Shown here in pieces: positions 44,420 to 55,095 of a DNA stretch of 64,000 bases. The stretch is from Gnomoniopsis sp. IMI 355080 (Eukaryota; Ascomycota; Sordariomycetes; Diaporthales; Gnomoniaceae), in the NCBI GenBank assembly GCA_027946555.1, contig JAPEVC010000167.1, positions 19,373-83,372 on the forward strand, read 5' to 3'. A program made the translations under genes and the position numbers. The notes below the pieces were generated by a model. It was given only the letters and a program-made list of their open reading frames with translations, did not search any database and was not told the DNA's origin. Position 1 is the stretch's first letter; every line of letters starts with the position of its first letter.

Positions 44420-46050
44420 ATGAAATACCCCGATACAACATTGTTGTCGTTGCATTGATAGAAAAAAAATCTGAGTTATCCCGGGGCAACTACCAGCATC
44501 GTATTGAGAATAGGCAAGATGGATACACCAAAAGGGTTCATAGAGACGCGTTTAGTTTACTTGGCAGGCTAGAATATAGACATAGAGGTACACATTTGAT
44601 ACATTTCTTTTCTTGCAAGATCTAATTTTCTATAAAGCTCTCTCTCAGGTCGCAAGCAGCCCAGCAAACCTCTGCCCTCATGATCTCAGTCAGTCCCTTC
44701 ACACAATATCTCTTTGTCACTGTTCATAAGCTAATCATTAAATCCTCTCCAACGAGAACGATCTATATCAAGTATCTCAAATTAGGCCCCGAAAATAGTA
44801 TCTTCCTTCCAAGTGGGCAAATAAGTCAAGAACCCCAAGTTGGGCTTCCAAGGATGGGACTCCAAATCACTTGATGAGAGTTCCTTATAATGGGGAGGGT
44901 ATTTTCAGCATTATATTTCTAGATACTAAAGTAGTCAGGTTGGTCTTCTAACTGGTCAACTTTCAATCTGTGCCCCCCCAACAGCCTTACATTGTGAAGA
45001 GGATTATCATGAGCCATTCCCATGATATAGGTTCTTATACTGCATCAGCAGCATACCATTATAGGAAAAGACAACTGCAAATGTATTTCATGAATACTGT
45101 TCTGCTTATGCCGTCTTAGCACCATGACCCCATGAAATGAGCCCTATTCGCATTATGTGCTGCCTTATATCATCGGATATGCAGGAAGATAAAGCAAGGA
45201 CATTCGAGTCTGAACTATCATAATATGACTGGGTTACTGGCTTCTGAAGCCTTCCATTAGCAATAGACTTCCTGAAAACAGGAAGATCTTTAGTATGTCT
45301 TCAGAAGAGAAGGTCTTTGAACAACTTTCCGAGTGCAGCTATACTATTAAGGACCTATCTGGAACAGCCAGCCCATTACCACGGACACAGGACTCCAGAA
45401 CATAATCTTCGAGTCTCGGTATTCTGATTGTTCACGACTCAGAAATTTGGTTTGACTAGCCAGCACATCGACGACATGTCTGGGATAACAGCACATTGAG
45501 GGCTTCAGAACAAACAATCCTCAGAGGTGCTTTCCGGAACAATGGCCTTCTGAGAAGTCTTTTGGATAACATTCTTCACCTATAAGCGACTTCTGGAAAA
45601 GCTGCCGCCCTATTGATAGTCCAGAAGACTCAGCTTTTCAGACTCCCATGAATCACTTGCTTTCACATTTAGGACTTTCCGGAACAGCAACCTTTTGAAG
45701 AGCTTTCCAAGATATCATCAATCCCATCTTGAAGGGCAGTCTGTGACAATAATTCCCTAAACAAAATCCTAGATCAATCAGATCTTGAGGTACTTTCGTG
45801 AATACCTTCACTTCACCTACAAGGACGATCCGGAACAACAGACCCTGCCCCCAACGAGTTGCGGAATACGCACCTCTTCAAACAGAGTTCCTTTGCTTCA
45901 CCTTCAAGAAATCTTCTGAGAGGAGCAGTCCCTCAAGATCAATCTGGACCCGCCAAACTCTCAAGACCACTTTCCTTTGTGTGGCTCCAATATTGCTGGC
46001 TAGGGACTCAGAGCTTGCTTAGCTCTCCTTATGCCAACAAGACTCTCGAG
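44420..46050. other. Intergenic region with degenerate repeats
   Basis: A 1.6-kb AT-richer stretch. The left half shows nothing recognisable. The right half (45268-45960) carries several degraded copies of a short sequence, annotated separately. No coding gene is supported. Confidence 0.5.
45351..45841 (+). repeat. Degenerate dispersed repeat, consensus around TTCCGGAACAGC
   Basis: At least five imperfect copies of a ~19-base core (GGACNTTCCGGAACAGCA-like) occur at 45351-45369, 45527-45545, 45586-45604, 45672-45690 and 45823-45841. Some carry a shared left flank resembling CTTCACCTATAAG, and a sixth weak copy lies near 45893-45925. Spacing is irregular (59-176 bp). A nearby perfect hairpin (CTTCCTG-AAAA-CAGGAAG) is at 45268-45285. 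It may be the decayed remains of a tandem array or of a repeat-encoding gene. Confidence 0.5.
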
Positions 46051-46779
46051 ATGGCTCCCAACATCAATCCTCCCGTTGAAGTTCCCGTCGAAGCTGCCGT
46101 CGAAGCTCCCGTTGACGCTCCCCCTGAGCTTCCGAGTTGGGTCTCCCCAACTACACCATTCAAACTCAAGGTTGGTTGGAAGGCTTCTGAAACCAAGCCT
46201 CAGGTGAGTTAAAACCAGCGGTATATTGACTGGCTCCATGAAAAGTCTAAAGCTGAATCCTGATATCTGTGTGAAAAATAGAATAGGCGGATCTTCAATG
46301 TCCTCCAGGCTCTGATGAGCCAGCAGACGACCACGGGAGACGCAAGCAAGCAAAGCCAGGAGGGCGCTGCTGCGTCTAGAAACGAGAGAAAGAGGAAGCA
46401 CACGCTCAACGGAGAGGGCGACAACACTGAAGCTTCATCCAGCAAACAGACGTGCACTACCACTGCCAGCTCACGCACCAAGGACCTCTCCAACATCGCT
46501 CCTCACGCCAACGAAGTTGCCATACCCAACCGCAACGCCAGCAGCAACATCATCGACGGTGGTAGAGGCCGGGATGAGTTCGAGTTAGAAGATCGCTTGC
46601 TTGGTTTCCTGCGCAACATTCCTGGCTGGGGTCCCAGCCGAGAGGCTTCTCCAGTTGTTGGCGCCTCGCCCTTTGTCGACTCCTCCCACAATGCCGGTGG
46701 CTACTTCAACGCGGGTGATCAAGACCTGGAGTTCACCATGGATGACTTGTTCGACTTCGACTACTATTATGCGCCCTAG
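46051..46779 (+). CDS. Orphan protein with a VEAP-rich start and an acidic-aromatic C-terminus
   Basis: Two exons (46051-46203, 46282-46779) give 216 residues; the 78-nt intron has a GTGAGT donor and phase 0. Residues 9-24 repeat a Val-Glu-x-Pro pattern. A short tract PSWVSPTTPFKLKVGWKASETKPQ precedes the intron. A basic patch RNERKRKH (residues 84-91) could be a nuclear localisation signal. The middle is polar and probably disordered, followed by a short possible helix, DRLLGFLRNIPGW. The end is strongly acidic and aromatic (TMDDLFDFDYYYAP), like transcriptional activation domains. I do not recognise the family. The in-frame splice and lack of stops argue that it is real. A nuclear regulator or a lineage-specific protein are both possible. 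Confidence 0.6.
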
Positions 46780-47581
46780 TCCATAATACAAGCTTATCGA
46801 CAGATTGCAGATGGTGATCGATGAGGAGCGATGTGCGCATTCATTGGTTTCCGCCAAGCTTGGAAATGACCAATAGCCCATTTCGCATACTCGATGCATT
46901 TTTTCTTCTTTCCTTTTCTGTGTTGCGTGGCTGGCAGGCAGTAAAGATGCGCAAGACTTCGCTGGGCAGGGCTGGCATGGGCTCTTCGGAGATATTGAGT
47001 CAGGGTTTGGAGTTTGGGCACAAGTTGAACGATATGGAAGGTCAAGAGACGATAGAGGACGGTTGATCGGAACAGAAATATGGTCGCAGCTGGCCAAAGA
47101 CACCACATGTGATGGCTCTGGGGAGTGACACCTGGTAGCGAGCCACATCGAACATTAGGTCTCTCTTTCTCAATCGCAGCTGATACTCTCAGACCACTCC
47201 ATCACGGTCGTGATCGAATACAACAGAATCTCTGGGCCAATAAACATGGTCCCGCCCATGCGTAGCTGTCATAAGCTGCCAATATCTATGTGTTATCGTG
47301 CTGTTTGGTGAACCTCGTGTGAAGCATACCGACATCCAAACAGGGTAAGAAAGATTCGGACTGGATTCTGGCCCTTGATGGACAAAATAAACCGAGTAGA
47401 TTCTGTCGGACATCTGAATTGATGAGCTTAGAAACATAGGAAGATTGTCCCCAGTGCGCGTGAATAACAGTCTTGATTGTGTGGCGAGTTACAGCGTCCA
47501 AGATGAACGAACAAGATAGTACAGCAATGCGCAAAACAGAAGGCGTGAAAGATTGCGCGAACGAAGGTCAGAACCAAGTCC
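46780..47581. other. Convergent intergenic region
   Basis: The orphan gene and the TspO gene end facing each other here. Overlapping short frames on both strands (46821-47534) show no features. Confidence 0.5.
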
Positions 47582-48249
47582 TTACTGCTTGTCAGAGCCA
47601 GCGCCGGAGCTTCTCACTTCCTTGCCCTCGAAGCTCCATCCGTTCAGATATCCAGCGCCAGCGCAAAGGTACGTCGCAAAGCTTAACCAACCAATGTAAG
47701 GGAACATGAGGTAAGCGGCGGTTCTATCGATGCTCCACCACAGCTTCGTTAAGTAGACGTTGGTACCCAACAGGGCCACGATGTCCACGGTCGCCTCGAT
47801 AGGCCGCTTCAGTCCAAAGTAAAGTGGCATCCAAGCCAAATTCAGAGCAAGCTGGAAAGTATAGAGAGTTGCAGAGTGCTTGGTTGCGCGGATCAACTCA
47901 GGCGTGGAAGTGATGGGGCTCAAGCCGTTGGTGATGGCACGATGGGCGGCGTAGCCCATGAGTCCATATAGACACGTCCACGCGGGCCCAAACACCCATG
48001 GGGACGGGCGCCCCGGAGCTTCTTTGATATGGCTCCACTGGGTCTGTTTCTCTTGTACCTTGGCTATGGAGATGTCAGTGTCTCGTGGTTACGCGATGAG
48101 GGTGGAGTGAGGGAGTGAGGGAGGGAGGATGACTGACGGCGAGTGGAGTAGCCTATGCCAGCTCCCAGCCCAATCGGAAGGAGAATGGAAGCTGCGGGAT
48201 TGGCAAAGACACCATATGGGATGGTGAGTGCGGGTATGTAAGTCGTCAT
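47582..48249 (-). CDS. TspO/MBR family membrane protein (translocator protein)
   Basis: Two exons (48249-48138, 48063-47582) encode 197 residues. Five hydrophobic segments are visible. The family signature region reads GRPSPWVFGPAWTCLYGLMGYA, with the Pro and Trp residues that bind tetrapyrroles and cholesterol-like ligands. It is followed by a helix with LNLAWMPLYFGLKRP (the conserved W-x-P-x-F/Y-F motif) and by TAAYLMFPYIGWLSFATYL. TspO proteins sit in the outer mitochondrial or other membranes and bind porphyrins and sterols; roles in fungi are poorly defined. The donor GTCAGT of the 74-nt intron is slightly off consensus. The N-terminus through YSTR fits the first helix. Confidence 0.92.
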
Positions 48250-49050
48250 CTTGAGATTCCGTAGTATTTGCTTCACACAGCCAAGGTGAGAATGTTGTTG
48301 CCAATGAGTTTGGCCTACCTACTTAGGTACCTACGTAGCGAGGACCTTGACGACTAAGACAATTCAAGCAAAAAGCATGTGAGTCTGCCCAGCTTGGCTT
48401 CGGGAGCTACTTGAGCAGTTCGTAAGCCTCAGCAACGCAGTCAAATATAATCGTTACAATGAACGAACTCTGATATAATAGAATCTCGTGGTTCTGAGAT
48501 ACCTTCAATTTAGCGGGCTCCGGAAGGAAGCCGTCGTCCTGACCCCCTGTCTTTACCAATGCACGACCCTGCAAGAGCAGCATCCAGTAGGTATCCTTGC
48601 ACGATCGGACCTCCTACCATAGTACAGGGGTTCCGGGCGCCTGCCGCTTGTTCTCCACCAGCGGTTTCACTGGGACTGCCAGGTAAGCGACTGCACTAGA
48701 CCCCGGACGGGCCCGTTGAAGTGTCGCGCTCAGCTGCAACTCCTCTCACCTCGCTCGGCGGCTTGAATACTGCCCCCGGACCCTACCTACCTATCCACCT
48801 TTCTCTTCCACCGTCTTGGTCTGGTTTGGAGTGAGTGCATCATCGCCGTCCTCGCGACGACGCAACACCCATCATCTCAATTCGAGACTTCAATTGAGCA
48901 GTCGTATTCTCTATACTTGTTCGTTCCCACCTTTCCCGTTGAGTTATCTATCATTACGTGGGCGACGCCCTCCGTTCTTCTCGGCCCCCCCTCCCCTCCA
49001 GCTCCAGCTCATCCAGTACCTACCGCACCACCTCATACCTTTACTATACC

Positions 49051-49081
49051 TTCTCTCTCTTTCTCTCTCTCTCTCTCTCTC
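49051..49081 (+). repeat. CT dinucleotide microsatellite
   Basis: An almost pure CT repeat of 31 bases broken by one TT, in the presumed 5' leader or promoter of the Ars2 gene. Fungal pyrimidine tracts at this position often mark transcription starts. Confidence 0.85.
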
Positions 49082-49123
49082 GCTTGCTGTCGTAATCTCT
49101 GTTGGAATCCTCGTTCTCTGATA

Positions 49124-49141
49124 ATCATCATCATCATCATC
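49124..49141 (+). repeat. ATC trinucleotide microsatellite
   Basis: Six consecutive ATC units in the Ars2 upstream region, 40 bp after the CT repeat. Confidence 0.8.
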
Positions 49142-49437
49142 GTTTGCTATCGACAGAATTTGCGTTGCCGTTCTTCGTATTCAATTGCTCCGCCTATCAC
49201 TCATTACCTCCAATCGTCGCTCTTCTTTTCAAACTGCTCTGCTCAGAATGTTTCCTCTAACGGCAATCATGCTGCCAAACATTAGGCTGTTCTTTCCGGT
49301 CTTCCATCGACAAGCAAATGATATAACCTGATCGGGGCGACGTCCGAACACGCCGAATACCATACAGGCTCACCATTGGGAGTTGGATCTTCAACATCCA
49401 TACCTTTCCTGGCGCCGAATAAACCAAAGCAGCCGCA

Positions 49438-52318
49438 ATGGACTCCTACTACAATCGAGACTCAGCGCGGTCGCCTGGCGACAGGAACTGGACTCGCGAC
49501 GAGCCCAGAGTCAAGATGGAAAGAGGAGACGATTCCTTCTACCGGGGCAGGTCACCTGGTACGTCGTCATCTTGCTTTGTCTGCCCATCGCATGTCCTCG
49601 ATTCGAATCCTCCAAGGGCCTCGTCTTTTGAGGACTACAACTCCGTCGAATAATTCTACCTCACTACGTACGTGTTGACTAACAGACGGCACCATAGGCC
49701 AGGAACGACGCCGCAATCGCTCTCGGTCACCCATTGCTGTTGACCGATACGAGCCTAGGCGATCCCGGGATGATTACGGTGCCCGGGATAGAGGCGATCG
49801 CGACAGAGACGATAGACGCGGTCGAATCCCTTCCCCGCCTGCCAACATCGATCGCTACGTTCCTGGACAACAAGAAGCGGCCGCGCCGCCGCAGCCTCTT
49901 ACGAACCCTATTCCACACCCGATGACGCTGAACTACCAGGTTGGCTTCTCGTACTTTGGGGAATGGTGGAGGACCAACGAAAAGATCAAGGAAGAGAAGG
50001 AGCGCCAGCGAACAGGTCGTCGTCGCGACCCAGGGGGGCCGCGTGGGCCTCGTGAGCTGCAAGAGGAGCGCGACAAGGAGAAGGCCAAGATCCAAGCTGC
50101 TTACGATTTGTACAAAGAGGAGCTGCAGGGCAAGATGGCCAAGACCTTTGTGTCGCAGCACAAGGACGAGCAATGGTTCCGCGAGCGTTACGTTCCTGAA
50201 GTGAGAGACCCGATCCGTGCGCAACTCAACGAATTCCGTCGCGGTCAGTACACGCAGTGGGAGCAAGACCTTGAGTCTGGAACTTTTGACGAATTCACCT
50301 TGGAGGGCATTCCGAAGAGTGAATATAACGGCGCCGGTGGGATCATTGAGAAGGAAGAAGGCGAGGCAACCGCGGCCAACGAGGTCCTTGGCGTAGGAGA
50401 TCTGGTCCCTGCCACATCGGCTGACATCCGCGACGAGAACCTCTTTCAGCCAACACTCCTAATTAAGACCATTGCTCCTAGTGTGAGCCGTCAGAATTTG
50501 GAGGCATTCTGCAAAGAGCATCTTGGCGAAGAAGAGGGAGGCTTCAAATGGCTTTCGCTCAGCGATCCGAACCCGTCCAAGCGGTACCATCGGATAGGAT
50601 GGATCATGTTGCACCCGGCTGCTGAGGCTGGCCCTACTGTTGATCGTCCTGACGCCAAGGAAGTAGACGAGGACGGAGATATGAAAATAAAAAGCCCAGG
50701 CCCAACCTCGTCTACAGCTGAGAAGGCCCTCGAGGCAGTCAACAGCAAGACGGTGAAGGACGAGGTCCGCGGCGATTTTGTATGCCACGTTGGAGTCCAC
50801 AATCCACCCGCCAACCCGCGGAAGAAGGCACTGTGGGATCTATTCTCATCACCCGAGCGTATTGACAAGGACCTGCAGCTGGTCCACCAGCTTGTCAATA
50901 AATTTGAGGGTGACTTCGGCTCAGACTTCAATGCTGTCTTGAAAGTGGAGGAGAAGGTGGATGAGCTCAGAACCTCTGGGCGTTTGGAGCCTCCCATCAC
51001 TTCGGCCACAGTCAAGAAGGAGAAGATCAAAAAAGAACGATCCATCAATTTTGATGAAGCTATGGACGAGGGTGAAGAGCCAGAACCACAAGACGAGGAT
51101 GATGAAGACGAGGGAGCTGTCGACGAGGACGAGGTTGATGATGAGGATCTCTTGATCAAGAAGAAACAGCTTGATCTTCTCATTGAATACCTTCGCCGCG
51201 TTTTCAACTTTTGCTTCTTTTGTGTCTTCGAGAGCGACTCTGTTCACGAACTCACTCGAAAGTGCCCTGGCGGTCATCTGCGTCGACCGAGGAGCACTCT
51301 TTCCACTTCAGCCAAGGAAGTTGCCCGTGCTAGTGCCCTCGGAGAGCCATTCCCCAATAAGAAGCGTGCAGATGCTGCTGAGCTGGAAGAGGGCGAGACG
51401 ACTGAGCCGGATCGGAAATTCCGCAACCCGCTCTCGAAGTCTGACCAGCAGCTTCAGCGTGCTTACAACTGGGTTAGAACCTTTGAGGACAAGATCAAGC
51501 AGATCTTGGAGCCAGAGTCTATCGACCTTCGCAAACTTGGAGGAAAGCCCATTGATGACGCTTCGAACGAGGAGATGGTCAAGTTTGTGAAACAGGAGGA
51601 TGAGCACAAGTGGCGATGCAAGATTCCTGAGTGCGCCAAGCTGTTCAAGGAGGAACACTTCTGGCGGAAGCACGTGGAGAAGCGCCATGCTGATTGGATT
51701 GAGGAGTTGAAGAAAGAGGTAAGGCAGGTCTTTTCATCATCGCTCCTTGCAGTCACTGACGATACCGTTTAGTTTGAGCTCATCAACGCATATGTCGTGG
51801 ACCCGGCTCATATTGCGCCTTCGCGCACTGACGCCAACAGCAACGGCCATTTTCCACCTGCCAATGGTCAGGCGCCCACTGGTACGCCTCGTGGTTTCAA
51901 CTTGCAGAACTTCGGGTTGAATAATATGCTCCCCATGGGTTTCCCCAATATGGCCACCTTCTCACAGATGCTTGCATCTGGCGCCATGCCGAGTCCCGCC
52001 GGCTGGAACCCAGCGGCTGGCGGCGATGAGCGCGGTGCTGGTCCCATACGTCGTGGAGGTGGCTTCGGTAACTCTGGCGGCCGTAATTACAACAACCGAT
52101 CCGGTCCTTACGATCGTCCTCGTAATCCTCGCTGGGCCCAGGAAGGTGGCGTGGGTGGTAGTCCGGCGGGTGGACGGCAGCGTGGTGGACGCTGGGGAGA
52201 CGGTGCTGGTGGTGGTGCGGCTGTAGGTCCTCGTGAGGCAATCCAGGGCCGCACAATCAAAAGCTACGAGGATCTGGACCAAGTCACTGGTAGCGGCGGT
52301 GGCGAGCTGAATTATTAG
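49438..52318 (+). CDS. ars2: Ars2/Serrate-type RNA effector protein (S. pombe Pir2 type)
   Basis: Three exons (49438-49558, 49686-51718, 51773-52318) encode 899 residues. The N-terminus is Arg/Asp/Ser-rich. A conserved helical block starts around residue 120 (LNYQVGFSYFGEWWRTNEK), followed by the AKTFVSQHKDEQWFRERYVPE stretch typical of the Serrate/Ars2 family. A central RRM-like region (FQPTLLIKTIAPSVSRQNLEAF) and an acidic tract follow. Then comes the conserved EYLRRVFNFCFFCVFE, with a C2H2-type zinc finger at about residues 683-708 (CKIPEC...HFWRKHVEKRH). The C-terminal tail is Gly/Arg-rich and ends in SYEDLDQVTGSGGG. Ars2 links the nuclear cap-binding complex to RNA decay, 3' processing and heterochromatic RNA silencing. 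Intron 2 is only 54 nt. Confidence 0.95.
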
Positions 52319-52876
52319 GATCATTGTTGGGTGGCGTCGTTCAGAGAAACGGTGGGTGGCCGGGCGTTCACTTTCTTGGTCCCTTCCGTTCCGCAGTTGG
52401 AACAAGTGGACGACCATGGTTCACATTCCTTTTTATCATTAAATCCGGCAGAAATAGGGCAAGACAGCCTCGTGAGGGTCGCGTCAAATTATTTGGAATA
52501 GAGGCTGTACTAGGCAGCTCTAACAAGAACTGGAAGCAAAAGGCGTAGTACAATCGTGCTTGTTTTGTAGTCTTGTTTGAAAGTGGATGGGTATTTTGGT
52601 CATTTCGGACTGGGAAAATCAATACAGAACAGAATTATCACATCTTAGTTCGCCTTGCGACGAGCAATGAGCCGTTATTCACTTCTTTGCAGAGCGCAGC
52701 AAAGTGATTCCCTGGCTTCTCCTCCGTCGAATCTTATAGCAGTCTTCCACATGCTCTCACACAACCTACACCCTTTGAGTCTCTAGAATTTGTACACTCG
52801 TGATTCTCAATTTTGTCTTCCTTTTGACCATCATCTACTGCCTCAACTCTGTATGCATTGTATGCAAGGCACTCCG
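52319..52876. other. Convergent intergenic region
   Basis: The 3' flanks of the Ars2 gene and CCT4 meet here. No gene or RNA is recognised. Confidence 0.5.
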
Positions 52877-54606
52877 CTACCTGCTCAAGGCAATATCATC
52901 TATCCTCAGAATCATCTTGACCGTCTCCGCCGCTAGCTCGATGGCGCTCGTGCTCACCAACAGCGGCTGAAGAACATTCTCCTTGGCAATGTTGGAATTG
53001 ACACCGCCACTCTTGATACTGACACCTGCATTCCGTTCGCCCATTTCGTGCCTGTGCCGCAAGTCCGTCACCACACGGATGGGATTCAGGCCCGCGTTCT
53101 CCGCCAATGTCGTCGGGATCACCTCCATGGCGTCCGCGAAGGCCTTCCAGCAGATGGCCTCGGTGCCGGTGAGCTGGCGCGACTGCTTGGACAGCTGCGC
53201 GGCGATCTCGATCTCGGGGGCGCCGCCACCGGCAATCAGGGCCTTCTTCTTGACCAAGCAACGCACCACGCACAGCGCGTCGTGCAAAGAGCGCTCGGCC
53301 TCGTCCAGAATCATGCTGTTGGCACCGCGGACCACAACTGAGACGGTCTTGCCGGCACCACGAGTGCCGAGGACCTTGACCATGCGTGAGCCGGAGGAGT
53401 GGACCTCCTCGACGAGGTCGGCGCTGCCGAGCTTCGCTTCGTCGAAGGAGTCGATATCTGCGATAGGTTTGCAGCCGGTGGACTTGCAGATGAACTCGAT
53501 CTCGTCGCGCTCGATGTCCTTGACGACGAGGATGTTGAGCTTGGCGAGGAAGTGCAGGGACAGGTCGTTGACGGCGTCACGCAGAATCGACTTCTGGATG
53601 AGTAGGACGTTGCACTTGGCCTTCTTGATCTTCTTGGCCATGTTCAGCAGGTACATGCGCTCCTCCTTAACAATCTTGTCCATCTGCCTGTAGTCGTTGA
53701 CAGAGATGGTGTTCTCCATGTCTGGCTTGGGTGGAGAGAGCTGGAACTGGATCAGACCAATCTTGGCCTTCTCCATCCGCACGGGGCCACCGGCGTTCTT
53801 GATCACGGGTTGCGTGAGGACCAAGCCTTCTACAAGTTCACTGTCCTCGATTGTGCCGCCAACCTTCTTGACCGTCCGAATATTTTTCAAATCCACATTG
53901 TCTGCTGTCTTAATATCGATCGTCTTGGTGACACTGTTGACTGCCATAGGACCGAGGAGGTTCGCATACTGGGACACGATCTTGGAGGAGAGCGAGGTGT
54001 TGGCCGCCTGCAGCAGCGCAGAGGTGTCTGAGAGGGAGATAGGTTGTGACATGTCGTGAAGAATCTCCACCGACGCGGCGGCGGCCCGTTGGAACGCCTC
54101 TGATATGACTGACGGGTGAATGCCTTTCGAGAGAAGTCTGTCGGCAGCGCCGAGAAGTGCACCACAGATGACCACCACTGATGTTGTGCCGTCACCGGCC
54201 TCGACGTCCTGTGCGTTGGAGAGGTTGACCAGCATCTTGGCTGTGGGATGAAGCACAGACATGCTCTGCAGCATGGTGCTGCCGTCGTTGGTGATTATGG
54301 TTTCGCCCTTGCCGCTCCGAATCATCTTGTCCATGCCACGGGGGCCCAGCGAGGTCCTGATCGCGTCGGCAACGGCTTGTGTGCAGTAATTAGTGGACCT
54401 GTTTATGTTTTCAAGAAGATAGAGAAAGGGGAGGTTTGCGTACCTCTCGCAGCGACGATGTTGGACGACCGGACGGCCATGGGCTTCTCCTTGTTCTATA
54501 CCGCTTGTCAGATGCCCAGCACTGGAAGCTTCACGTAGCTATTGAGACTCACTTTGAAAGTACCGCCTCCATTGCCGGTAGCTGGTGTTGACTCAACGGC
54601 TGCCAT
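52877..54606 (-). CDS. cct4: Chaperonin TRiC/CCT subunit delta (Cct4)
   Basis: Three exons (54606-54553, 54495-54444, 54375-52877) encode 534 residues. The start reads MAAVESTPATGNGG, then NKEKPMAVRSSNIVAARAVADAIRTSLGPRGMDKMI, the TCP-1 signature with the phosphate-binding TSLGPRG. GDGTTSVVV gives the catalytic Asp loop, and GGGAPEIEIAAQL is the family's late signature. VKKVGGTIEDSELVEGLVL and NAGGPVRMEKAKIGLIQFQLSPPKPD in the apical domain match the delta subunit. The ring of eight subunits folds actin, tubulin and other clients in the cytosol. Exon 2 is only 52 nt. The gene starts 489 bp from the divergently transcribed RPT1. Confidence 0.96.
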
Positions 54607-55095
54607 CTTGACTGTGGGGGTATCTCGGGTCGTGGGTGGAGGGGTGAACGTTCAAAGGGGGAGAAGGTGGTTGTGGATGTTGGCAGTTGGATTTGATAGC
54701 TCCCCCGACAAATGCACCCCTCTAAAGACGCGCTGCGCTCCCAGCAATTTTTCGACCGTCGCTCCTGCTGTTTGACGTGGATATGGTGGGGCTCTCACTC
54801 GTCCAACCCAAAGAACCCTGCTCAGTCTAGACCCACTTCGGCCTTAGACCCAGTCGGAGTCCAGTACGTACTGCTGGTAGGCAGCTCTGCATTACGATAC
54901 CGCCGTCCCGACAGCTGCTGCTGCGAACAAACAACGTCTACCAAACACCTTACTCTCTCCAAACCACCCTTTCAACACCACTCTGACCCTCCGCTTACCC
55001 TCCGACTCTCAATTACCGCGCGATACTTCCATCTTACCCACAAGCACATCCATCGATTCGTTCGGGGCCGTCCAGGATCCCCGACACCAGCCAAA
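54607..55095. promoter_or_regulatory. Shared divergent promoter, CCT4 / RPT1
   Basis: The start codons of a chaperonin subunit and a proteasome ATPase subunit face away from each other with 489 bp between. The half nearer RPT1 is C/A/T-rich, like a leader. I could not see a convincing heat-shock element by eye. Joint control is an inference from the arrangement. Confidence 0.5.

Larger units (their letters stand above)
48250..49437. other. Divergent intergenic region with simple repeats
   Basis: It separates the TspO and Ars2 start codons. It contains TAGGTACC-type motifs at 48314-48338, a CT microsatellite at 49051-49081 and an ATC repeat at 49124-49141. The right 600 bp is very pyrimidine-rich, as in strong fungal leaders. 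Frames across it (for example 48816-49285) are driven by this composition. Confidence 0.5.
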
